Source: JBAXQQ01 sp037131695
GTDB taxonomy: Bacteria; Armatimonadota; Hebobacteria; CAIYQO01
NCBI GenBank assembly: GCA_964638715.1
Contig: CAZWZF010000058.1
Span: 1 to 31,087 of the forward strand
DNA length: 31,087 nt
Direction of reading: 5' to 3'
Position numbers and translations under genes: made by a program. Shown here one piece after another: positions 1-6,253 of this stretch (the stretch's first letter is position 1; the number at the start of each line of letters is the position of its first letter). The notes below the pieces were generated by a model. It did not search any database. It was not told where the DNA came from and saw only the letters and a program-made list of their open reading frames with translations.

Positions 1-1
1 C

Positions 2-118
2 TTTCCCCAACCGATAATTAAAAGGTTGGAGGAATGGGGTTTACCGAATACTTACCATACTTTAAACCTTGCTTCTTTAGATATTATTATTTTTGCAGGA
101 TTCCCACTGACCATATAG
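2..118 (+). CDS. possible C-terminal tail of a truncated gene
   Basis: One frame is open from the window edge to a TAG at 116-118, giving 38 residues that end in a hydrophobic stretch (LDIIIFAGFPLTI). No family is recognisable. An open frame of this length can arise by chance, so this is only a candidate tail of a gene that starts outside the window. The stop lies 55 nt before the next gene, on the same strand. An inverted repeat CCAACC/GGTTGG (7-12 and 24-29) lies inside the frame and has no T-run, so it is not a terminator. Confidence 0.3.
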   Translation, partial: FPQPIIKRLEEWGLPNTYHTLNLASLDIIIFAGFPLTI

Positions 119-173
119 AATTATCCCTATCAGCCGGATGTAAACCGGTTAATATTTACAGCGGGAGAATGTT

Positions 174-1259
174 ATGCGTTATCGTCCTTTAGGCCCTAAA
201 GGGGTTATGATTTCGGAGTTATCGTTTGGGTGCGGGCATTTGCCAGAGGATGACGAGGAGTCAACGCAAGTTATTCATACCGCTATTGAGAATGGCATCA
301 ACTATTTTGAAACGGCGTCGTTTTATTGCAACGGTCGCTGCCAGGAAAAAACCGGGATGGGGGTAAAGGGATTCGCAGATAAGGTGATGGTATCGGCAAA
401 AATTGGCGTCGGACCGGAAACCACTGCCGATACTTATCGCAAAGAACTGGAACGCCAGTTGTCTGTGTTGGGGTTGGACAAGGTCACCTGGCTGCAGGTT
501 GGCTGGCTGTCGGTAGAGAACCTTCCGTTTTTGACTCAAAAGGGTGGGGCATTGGAAGCAATCGAGAAGGCGATGGACGAAGGACTTATCAAGCATTTAG
601 GGTTTACCGGTCATGATTCACCGGAGAATTTCATCCAGATATTGCGCACCGGGTTATTTGAAAGCATGACTGTGTCTTACCATTTGCTGAACCGTGCGTA
701 TGAGCCAACAATCGCCGTGGCGCAGGAATTAGGCATAGGCGTAGTGGCAATGAACCCGGTAGGCGGGGGAATATTGGGCAAGCCATCGACCCAATTGCAA
801 AAACTGCTGCCGGACGGCGCAATCACCTCTACTGCTGGCATTGCATTGCGTTTTGTACTGGCAAACCCGGGAATTACCACCGCTTGTTCCGGGATGCATA
901 CCATCGCTAATGTCGAGGAAAACGTCGCCGCCGTAGCAGAAATAAAAGAACCAACCATTGCGGAACACCTGCGCCAATTAGAGATTCTCGACCAGTTCAA
1001 ATCATTGGGTGATAAGTTCTGCACTGGCTGCCGATATTGCATGCCCTGTCCGCACGGCGTAAATATTCCTCAATGTTTCAACCTGTACAACCTTGCAAGC
1101 GTCTACGGTCTGCAGGAAGTAGCCCGCAGCCAGTATAACGGCATGAAAGAAGAAGAACACGCCGACAAATGCACTGAATGTGGCGAATGTGAAATAAAAT
1201 GCCCGAATGCATTGCCAATCATCGAGCAATTGCAAAAGGTGACAGCGTTGTTTGGGTGA
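174..1259 (+). CDS. aldo/keto reductase with C-terminal 4Fe-4S ferredoxin domain
   Basis: This 361-residue protein is probably a cytoplasmic oxidoreductase. An aldo/keto reductase TIM barrel occupies about residues 1-280. A ferredoxin-like tail follows, with two cysteine clusters: CTGCRYCMPCP, and CTECGECEIKCP near residue 335. The tail matches the iron-sulfur AKR subfamily, in which the clusters probably pass electrons to or from an unknown partner. The ATG at 174 has a GGGAG ribosome site at 163-167. The usual AKR tetrad Asp-Tyr-Lys-His looks altered: the FDTA Asp is Glu46 (FETA), Tyr51 and Lys76 are kept, and the position where the barrel strand normally carries His appears to be Gly110 (LQVGW). 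Classical NADPH aldehyde reduction is therefore doubtful. The neighbours give no substrate clue. Family assignment is firm and function is unknown. Confidence 0.9.
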   Translation: MRYRPLGPKGVMISELSFGCGHLPEDDEESTQVIHTAIENGINYFETASFYCNGRCQEKTGMGVKGFADKVMVSAKIGVGPETTADTYRKELERQLSVLGLDKVTWLQVGWLSVENLPFLTQKGGALEAIEKAMDEGLIKHLGFTGHDSPENFIQILRTGLFESMTVSYHLLNRAYEPTIAVAQELGIGVVAMNPVGGGILGKPSTQLQKLLPDGAITSTAGIALRFVLANPGITTACSGMHTIANVEENVAAVAEIKEPTIAEHLRQLEILDQFKSLGDKFCTGCRYCMPCPHGVNIPQCFNLYNLASVYGLQEVARSQYNGMKEEEHADKCTECGECEIKCPNALPIIEQLQKVTALFG

Positions 1260-1338
1260 TTTAGGGGGTAAGGGATTAGTCAGTTAGCAACCAAATCCGA
1301 ACAAAAAAGTCATGAATTTAAATTGAAAATTTCATAAA

Positions 1339-1363
1339 GGTCACTTCGACAGACTCAGTGACC
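1339..1363. repeat. inverted repeat GGTCACT/AGTGACC
   Basis: A 7-bp perfect stem (1339-1345 and 1357-1363) has an 11-nt loop, CTTCGACAGACTCAG type. This resembles a short interspersed repeat seen between genes in many bacterial genomes (from memory). It lies in the 316-nt gap between the AKR gene and the toxin-antitoxin pair, and no T-run follows it. The rest of that gap holds A-rich sequence, the GC hairpin at 1421-1440 and a promoter at 1521-1549. Confidence 0.55.
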
Positions 1364-1420
1364 TACTCATAAAACTGAAAACCGAAAACTTAACACTTGT
1401 CCAATTTATGTAGGTTAATT

Positions 1421-1440
1421 CCCCGGGTTTGCACCCGGGG
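1421..1440. repeat. GC-rich hairpin CCCCGGGT/ACCCGGGG
   Basis: This is a perfect 8-bp stem with loop TTGC, embedded in AT-rich DNA. It could act as a transcription stop or barrier downstream of the AKR gene, but only TTACTTATT follows and not a clean T-run. It also looks like an intergenic repeat element. The stem is certain and its role is inferred. Confidence 0.55.
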
Positions 1441-1520
1441 TTACTTATTAAGTCGCCACACCACGGTTATTGAAACCATAATATCATTAGCAACAGTTTC
1501 ATAAAAATTACATCCGTATT

Positions 1521-1549
1521 TTGACTTTGCAGTTAATAGTTGATAGAAT
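1521..1549 (+). promoter_or_regulatory. sigma-70-type promoter of the HEPN/MNT pair
   Basis: TTGACT (1521-1526) and TAGAAT (1544-1549) are separated by 17 bp. The predicted transcript start is near 1556. This rules out the in-frame TTG at 1540 as a start codon and supports the ATG at 1576. Upstream, GAAAC (1472-1476) and GTTTC (1496-1500) form a loose inverted repeat that could be an operator. Confidence 0.65.
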
Positions 1550-1575
1550 TCATAGTGTCAAAGAGGTATACCATT

Positions 1576-2001
1576 ATGGAAAAACAAGATATCCGTTGGA
1601 TACAAAGATTTAATAACTTTAATAAAGCATTCTCTCAGTTAACAAAAGCTGTAGAGTTGTCAAAAGAGAGAAACCTGTCAGACCTTGAAGAGCAGGGATT
1701 AATTCAAGGTTTTGAATATACCCACGAATTAGCATGGAATACCATAAAAGATTTTCTGGAACAGCATGGGGAAAATAAAATGTATGGGTCAAAAGATGCA
1801 ACGCGGGAAGCATTTAAGGCAGAATTGATAGAAGATGGCGAGATTTGGATGAATATGATAAAAAGCAGAAATCTTACCACCCATCTATATGACGAAAAAA
1901 CAGCCGCAGAAGTTGCTAATGACATTATAAACTCATATTTTACAGAATTTGAAAAGTTTCAATCAAAATTCAACAAGTTGATGGATGATGAATTATTATG
2001 A
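1576..2001 (+). CDS. hepT: HEPN-domain toxin, HI0074/HepT family
   Basis: This 141-residue all-helical protein is of the nucleotidyltransferase-substrate-binding (HI0074) type. The HEPN motif RNLTTHLY gives Arg98-x4-His103-x-Tyr105, the RX4HXY signature of type VII toxins, which act as RNases. In characterised pairs the tyrosine is adenylylated by the cognate MNT antitoxin. The start was set at ATG 1576, which has an AAGAGG ribosome site at 1561-1566. The longer frame begins with TTG at 1540, inside the promoter. The stop overlaps the next ATG by 4 bp (ATGA), so the two proteins are translationally coupled. The toxin-first order is common for this pair. RNase activity is inferred from the family. 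Confidence 0.88.
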   Translation: MEKQDIRWIQRFNNFNKAFSQLTKAVELSKERNLSDLEEQGLIQGFEYTHELAWNTIKDFLEQHGENKMYGSKDATREAFKAELIEDGEIWMNMIKSRNLTTHLYDEKTAAEVANDIINSYFTEFEKFQSKFNKLMDDELL

Positions 2002-2306
2002 GTTACGGTTTGCCGGATATGACTATTGATAAAATAAAAACAGTTTTAACGAACTTTCCTGATGTAGAGAAAGCTATTCTGTATGGTTCGCGTGCCAAAG
2101 GGAATTACAAGAATGGTTCCGATATCGATTTAACTATTATAGGAAACGCATTAACTTTGAAAACAATCTACAAGATAGAAAATGCACTGGATGATTTGCT
2201 TTTACCGTATAAAATAGATTTATCAATATATGAAAATATAACAAATCCTGCCTTGACTGACCATATCAACAGAGTAGGAATTATTTTTTACGAAAAAAAG
2301 ATTTAA
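1998..2306 (+). CDS. mntA: minimal nucleotidyltransferase antitoxin (MNT, DNA polymerase beta fold)
   Basis: This 102-residue protein carries the nucleotidyltransferase signature Gly30-Ser31-Arg32 followed by SDID (Asp42, Asp44). A third likely metal ligand, Asp74, lies in KIDLSIYE. This is the complete catalytic triad of a minimal nucleotidyltransferase. In type VII toxin-antitoxin systems MntA transfers AMP to the HEPN toxin tyrosine and inactivates it. Here it directly follows, and overlaps by 4 bp, a toxin that keeps the target tyrosine. The pair is therefore likely functional, either as a stress or phage-defence module or as a passenger module. Confidence 0.88.
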   Translation: MSYGLPDMTIDKIKTVLTNFPDVEKAILYGSRAKGNYKNGSDIDLTIIGNALTLKTIYKIENALDDLLLPYKIDLSIYENITNPALTDHINRVGIIFYEKKI

Positions 2307-2314
2307 TTTTTTAT

Positions 2315-2343
2315 TTGCCACAAATACCCGATTTTAGTACATT
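2315..2343 (+). promoter_or_regulatory. possible promoter of the HIT gene
   Basis: TTGCCA (2315-2320) and TACATT (2338-2343) are 17 bp apart. The predicted start near 2350 would put the GGAGG ribosome site (2350-2354) at the very 5' end of the mRNA. That is possible but unusual, so confidence is moderate. Confidence 0.4.
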
Positions 2344-2363
2344 ATGCATGGAGGAAAAATGTA

Positions 2364-2897
2364 ATGGATAATATTGAACATGGACCTTGCCGATTACACG
2401 CCCCGTGGCGTATGGAATATATAGAAAATGCCGGTGCTGCCACCCCGGGGTGCATATTTTGCATCAAGCCCCGCGAAGACAAAGACCGCGAAAATTACAT
2501 TCTGCATCGGTCGCAATACAACTTCGTTATTTTAAATGCTTTCCCGTATAACAATGGCCATTTAATGGTAATACCTTATCAACATACCGCAAATTTGTCG
2601 GATTTACCGGCGGAAACGATGCTGGAAATGATACAGTTAACTGACATGGCCACCCGCGCCATGACGTTGTGCATGCGTCCGGAAGGTTTTAATATCGGCA
2701 TGAATCTCGGTCGTCCCGCCGGTGCCGGTATTGCCGAACATCTGCACATGCACGTGGTTCCGCGCTGGAATGGCGATACCAATTTCATGCCGGTACTTGG
2801 CAACACCCGGGTATTGCCGGAATCACTTGATAAAACCTGGCAAAAATTGCATGCTGCATTTAAAGAAGCGTTGGATAAGGCATGCGCGAACGGTTGA
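2364..2897 (+). CDS. HIT-family hydrolase/phosphorylase, Ap4A phosphorylase-like
   Basis: This 177-residue cytoplasmic enzyme has the histidine triad His126-x-His128-x-His130 in EHLHMHVVPRW. The preceding block NLGRPAGAGIAEH and the following WNGDTNFMPV resemble actinobacterial-type Ap4A phosphorylases (Rv2613c-like). Members cleave dinucleoside polyphosphates or related nucleotide conjugates through a histidine-nucleotide intermediate. A CxxC pair (Cys30, Cys33, in CIFC) may bind zinc, as in many HIT proteins. The ATG at 2364 has a strong GGAGG 9 nt upstream. It stands alone between the toxin-antitoxin pair and a repeat-rich gap. The family is certain and the exact substrate is not. Confidence 0.9.
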   Translation: MDNIEHGPCRLHAPWRMEYIENAGAATPGCIFCIKPREDKDRENYILHRSQYNFVILNAFPYNNGHLMVIPYQHTANLSDLPAETMLEMIQLTDMATRAMTLCMRPEGFNIGMNLGRPAGAGIAEHLHMHVVPRWNGDTNFMPVLGNTRVLPESLDKTWQKLHAAFKEALDKACANG

Positions 2898-2913
2898 ATA
2901 ATTAATAATTAAT

Positions 2914-2938
2914 AATTACGAATTACGAATTACGAATT
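2914..2938. repeat. tandem heptamer (AATTACG)x3
   Basis: AATTACG repeats three times and ends in AATT. The sequence AATTACGAATT occurs here in three overlapping copies and again inverted (AATTCGTAATT) at 3024-3034, on the other side of the palindromic element at 2948-3020. The two arms therefore flank that element as outer inverted repeats. Confidence 0.7.
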
Positions 2939-2947
2939 TGAAATTTA

Positions 2948-3020
2948 TTTTGACATGATTAACATGATTAACAGGATTTTGTTTTAGCGAAGCTAAATAT
3001 ATCCTACCCATCGATGTTAA
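2948..3020. repeat. palindromic nonamer-array element, copy 1
   Basis: The left arm is built from 9-bp repeats of CATGATTAA type, starting with TTTTGACATGATTAACATG. A central hairpin TTTAGC-GAA-GCTAAA (2983-2997) follows, then a degraded right arm (ATCCTACCCATCGATGTTAA). The same design is present at 17771-17850 and 23773-23852. It lies between the HIT gene and the ABC ATPase. Confidence 0.8.
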
Positions 3021-3045
3021 TTTAATTCGTAATTAAGGGAATCTT

Positions 3046-3987
3046 GTGAATATTGACCATGCCGTTACGGTAAATAATTTATCGATGAAATTTGGGGATT
3101 TCACTGCGGTTAACCAGATTAACTTCACGGTTAATCGCGGGGAAATTTTCGGATTTTTAGGGCCTAACGGTTGTGGGAAATCCACTACTATTCGCATGTT
3201 GTGCGGCATAATTACCCCCACATCCGGCAGCGGTACTGTAGCTGGCCTTGATATTACCAAAGATTCAGAGAGGATTCGGACAAAGATTGGGTATATGAGC
3301 CAGAAGTTTTCACTGTATGAAGACTTGACGGTGGATGAAAATATTCAGTTTTTTGCCGATATTTACGATGTCGCTTTAGATAAAATTGATGAACGACGCA
3401 CATGGATATTGGAGATGGCGGGGTTGACTGAGCGTGCTGACAGCCTGGCGGGTGAGTTATCTACCGGTTGGAAACAGCGGTTGGCGTTAGGTTGTGCCAT
3501 GGTGCATTCCCCGGAAGTGCTGTTTCTGGACGAACCGACCGGTGGGGTAGACCCTGTGTCGCGTCGGCAGTTTTGGACTATCATTGATGAAATGGCGCAT
3601 CAGGGAGTAACGGTATTTGTCACCACTCATTACATGGATGAGGCAGAACATTGCCAGCGGCTGGCACTGATGTATGCGGGAAAGTTGATCGCGCTGGATA
3701 CTCCGGTTAATTTAAAAAAGATGATTACTGAAGGGATGCTGTTGAAAATTTCCGCAGATCCTGTCGGCAAAGCATTGGAATTGTTAGTAGATTATGAAGA
3801 TGTAGTCGATGTTTCTATTTTTGGCACCGATATTCATGTGATGGTTGAATCTGTCGGGATGGAAGAAAAACTGGCAGTTTTTTTGCGCGGCAATGGTATA
3901 ATTATTCATGAAATTATCCCGGTATCGCCATCTCTGGAAGATTTATTCATCCACCTGATGGGGATAGCAGAGGAGGAAGTTCTGTAA
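3046..3987 (+). CDS. ABC-2 type exporter, ATP-binding subunit
   Basis: This 313-residue ATPase would power an inner-membrane exporter together with the adjacent permease. The Walker A motif GPNGCGKST is at residues 39-47. The signature motif is LSTGW rather than LSGGQ, as in YbhF-like drug/ABC-2 exporters, and Walker B reads VLFLDEPTGGVDP, followed by the switch histidine in TTHYMDE. The C-terminal 80 residues form the accessory domain usual in this subfamily. The start is GTG at 3046 with AAGGGA 5 nt upstream. The gene runs into the permease with no gap (TAA then ATG). The cargo is unknown; homologues export drugs or lipids. Confidence 0.93.
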   Translation: MNIDHAVTVNNLSMKFGDFTAVNQINFTVNRGEIFGFLGPNGCGKSTTIRMLCGIITPTSGSGTVAGLDITKDSERIRTKIGYMSQKFSLYEDLTVDENIQFFADIYDVALDKIDERRTWILEMAGLTERADSLAGELSTGWKQRLALGCAMVHSPEVLFLDEPTGGVDPVSRRQFWTIIDEMAHQGVTVFVTTHYMDEAEHCQRLALMYAGKLIALDTPVNLKKMITEGMLLKISADPVGKALELLVDYEDVVDVSIFGTDIHVMVESVGMEEKLAVFLRGNGIIIHEIIPVSPSLEDLFIHLMGIAEEEVL

Positions 3988-5121
3988 ATGTTATTGCGAA
4001 TCCGCATGATGATATGGAAAGAGTTCAAGCAGATAAGCCGCGACCCGCGCATGTTGGGGGTGGTGGTAGCACTGCCGATTTTCATGCTTATCATTTATGG
4101 ATATGCAATCAACCTTGATGTCCGCCACCTGCGCATCGGTATTTACGACCAGGACCACAGCCGCGAATCCCGCGATTTTGCGGCAGCATTCACCGCGACA
4201 GACTATTTTACTCCGGCGGGAACATTTAATGATTACCAGGAAGTAAAAAATGCGCTTGATCGCGGCAAAGTGCAGGTGATGCTGGTGATTGACCGCAATT
4301 TTTCCCGCTATATTATTGATGGTAATCCTGCCAATGTTCAGATATTTTTTGACGGGTCAAACTCCACCAGTGCCGCCACCGGAACCAGTTACGCGGCACA
4401 GATTGTGCAGGAATATTGGGTAAAACGTGCGGCAGAAGCGGCGCAAAGGGCGGGGATAGTAAGTAATTCAGGCCTGGCACCGATAGATTTGCGAATTCGC
4501 TACTGGTATAACCCGGAATTGCGCAGTGTGAACTTCATCATCCCGGGTTTAATCGCTGTAATTCTCATGATGTTGTCCGCGCTGTTGACATCAGTCACCG
4601 TAGTGCGCGAGTATGAACGCGGAACTATAGAACTTTTGGCGACGTCGCCGGTACGACCTTTTGAAATAATCATTGGCAAGCTTGTGCCATATATACTGAT
4701 ATCCTTCGCAGACGTCATCCTGGTGCTTTTGATGGCGTTCTATGTCTTTCATATACCAATAACAGGTTCGATGTGGCTGGTCTTTCTGGCATCCGGGTTA
4801 TTCCTGACCGCAGCCCTGGGGATTGGCATCTTAATATCGTCAATATCCACCTCTCAGCAAATGGCAATGACCATCGCGGTAATTGGCACGCAATTGCCGA
4901 CAATTCTGCTTTCCGGCTTCATTTTCCCGGTCAGCAGCATGCCGGCAGTAATCCAGCCCATCACATATATAATTCCCGCCATGCACTTCATCAAGGTTCT
5001 TCGCGCACTATTTCTGAAAGGAATAGGCTTTTCATACATCTGGCCGCAACTTTTATTTTTATTAATCCTAAGTATTTTATTGATAGTTTTAAGCTCAAAA
5101 AAGGTTAGATTGAAGTTATAA
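3988..5121 (+). CDS. ABC-2 type transporter permease
   Basis: This 377-residue inner-membrane protein has the YbhR/YbhS-like plan. One N-terminal membrane helix (about residues 23-40) is followed by an extracytoplasmic domain (about 45-165), then five further hydrophobic helices. The conserved segment VREYERGTIELLATSPV lies after the second helix. The ribosome site AGGAGG (3971-3976) lies inside the end of the ATPase gene, so the two subunits are co-expressed. Related operons often have two permeases plus an HlyD-type adaptor; here only one permease is present, which suggests a homodimer. The substrate is not predictable. Confidence 0.92.
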   Translation: MLLRIRMMIWKEFKQISRDPRMLGVVVALPIFMLIIYGYAINLDVRHLRIGIYDQDHSRESRDFAAAFTATDYFTPAGTFNDYQEVKNALDRGKVQVMLVIDRNFSRYIIDGNPANVQIFFDGSNSTSAATGTSYAAQIVQEYWVKRAAEAAQRAGIVSNSGLAPIDLRIRYWYNPELRSVNFIIPGLIAVILMMLSALLTSVTVVREYERGTIELLATSPVRPFEIIIGKLVPYILISFADVILVLLMAFYVFHIPITGSMWLVFLASGLFLTAALGIGILISSISTSQQMAMTIAVIGTQLPTILLSGFIFPVSSMPAVIQPITYIIPAMHFIKVLRALFLKGIGFSYIWPQLLFLLILSILLIVLSSKKVRLKL

Positions 5122-5165
5122 TTGAGAAATGTTAAAAAAATGTTAAGATTTATTAAAAATCCCTA

Positions 5166-5195
5166 TTGACATTTAGTATGATATGGTTGTATATT
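5166..5195 (+). promoter_or_regulatory. strong sigma-70-type promoter of the beta-barrel gene
   Basis: TTGACA (5166-5171) is a perfect -35 box. TATATT (5190-5195) lies 18 bp further. The predicted transcript start is near 5202, which leaves an untranslated leader of about 180 nt. Confidence 0.75.
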
Positions 5196-5201
5196 GTTTT
5201 C

Positions 5202-5382
5202 TAATGCAGATAGAAATGCATTAAATGAGTAAGACGAAACGGAATCGTCACTATTTTAGCCCGTCAGGCTAAAAGCCTTAATTATACATCCTCTTCGTCG
5301 GGGGAGAGGAAATTTTAGCAAAGCCCGGGTATGATGGGAAACATAAGACACCATCGCTGTCCGGGAAAAGGAAAAAAAAGGG
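5202..5382 (+). promoter_or_regulatory. structured 5' leader with five successive hairpins
   Basis: Stems seen in order are: TAATGCA/TGCATTA (5202-5208, 5217-5223); GACGA/TCGTC (5233-5237, 5245-5249); TTTTAGCC/GGCTAAAA (5254-5261, 5267-5274); TCCTCT/AGAGGA (5289-5294, 5305-5310); and an outer CCCGG/CCGGG (5324-5328, 5361-5365) enclosing GATGG/CCATC (5333-5337, 5351-5355). The last stem ends one base before the ribosome site AAAAGG (5366-5371), so it could control access to it or stabilise the mRNA. No known riboswitch class was recognised. Confidence 0.6.
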
Positions 5383-6045
5383 ATGAAAAAACTCATTCTC
5401 CTCGGCCTCGCTGCAGCTATTTGTTCAGCGGCTATGGCCTCCACGACCTTAACTGGTCAGACTGGTTTAACAGTTACTCCCACTGCGGCAGTAGCACCTG
5501 TAGACACCCTTAACTTCGCCGTCGATTATGTTGACGCCGGCAGTAATGGACTTTATCCCATTCGCGCTAATTATGGCGTTGCAGAGAATTGGGAAGCTGG
5601 TCTTAATTACCAGATGAATGCCGCAGTAACTGGCGTAACTGGCAAATGGGTAACCCCGGTAACTCCTATTGAAGGTAAACTTGCTGTTGGTGCATCAATT
5701 CAAAGCCCAGCAGGCAGCCCATTCGTTTACACCGTTTATGGCACAATGACCAGAGAAATTCCTATGAACATTGCAGATGTTAATGTTAATGGAACTGCTG
5801 TCTTAGCGTGTGTAGCAGGTCCAGGATCAACAGAAATCAACCCGGCAATCGGCGTTGATGCTACTTTCGCAAAAGCTGGCAATTTGAATATTGCAGTAGA
5901 TTACATCTTCCGTGGTTCCAACTACGCTCTTAAAGGTAGCTATGACCTGGGTGACGGTTTTGGTGTTCAGGCCGGCGTAACCGATATTTACGGCGGCGGA
6001 AAAATCTTCTTAGGTGGCAACTACACCTACGATTTGGCGAAATAA
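5383..6045 (+). CDS. outer-membrane beta-barrel protein, porin/YjbH-like
   Basis: This 220-residue protein starts with a clear Sec signal peptide (MKKLILLGLAAAICSAAMAS, cleavage near residue 19). The mature part opens with TGQTGLTVTPTAAV, similar to the GL-x-x-PTA opening of YjbH and related barrels. It continues in alternating strands rich in Gly, Asn, Tyr and Val and ends in GGNYTYDLAK. It is probably a small barrel of 8-10 strands in the outer membrane. The last residue is Lys rather than the usual terminal aromatic. The strong promoter, the long structured leader and an intrinsic terminator make it a monocistronic, highly expressed unit. The exact role (porin, adhesion or structural) is unknown. 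Confidence 0.75.
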   Translation: MKKLILLGLAAAICSAAMASTTLTGQTGLTVTPTAAVAPVDTLNFAVDYVDAGSNGLYPIRANYGVAENWEAGLNYQMNAAVTGVTGKWVTPVTPIEGKLAVGASIQSPAGSPFVYTVYGTMTREIPMNIADVNVNGTAVLACVAGPGSTEINPAIGVDATFAKAGNLNIAVDYIFRGSNYALKGSYDLGDGFGVQAGVTDIYGGGKIFLGGNYTYDLAK

Positions 6046-6074
6046 TTTCGCTGACAACTAAATATTGTTTTGAA

Positions 6075-6108
6075 TGCGGTTCTGTTTTATACGGAACCGT
6101 ATTTTTTT
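6075..6108 (+). terminator. rho-independent terminator of the beta-barrel gene
   Basis: CGGTTC (6077-6082) pairs with GAACCG (6094-6099). A T·G and a G-C pair extend the stem to 8 bp around loop TTTTATA, and a run of seven T follows at 6102-6108. It begins about 30 nt after the stop codon. Confidence 0.88.
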
Positions 6109-6253
6109 ATAATATTTTTATTTATTTAAAAAATATAATGGTATTATTTTGTGGTTATCGGTGTATAATTAATTTAATACATCTCGAATGCAATTTTGAA
6201 GTTTCTTTGTAGTTCTCATGCAATTCGATAAAAATTAAAATGGAGGATGAATA

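Noticed and set aside
1540..1575. TTG start for the HEPN toxin
   Set aside because: It lies inside the predicted promoter; the ATG at 1576 has a proper ribosome site.
5310..5371. Cyclic-di-GMP (GEMM-I) riboswitch in the beta-barrel leader, because of GCAAAGCC
   Set aside because: The upstream GGCAAACC-type segment, the GNRA tetraloop on P2 and the 3' GGGTTACC-type strand are all missing.
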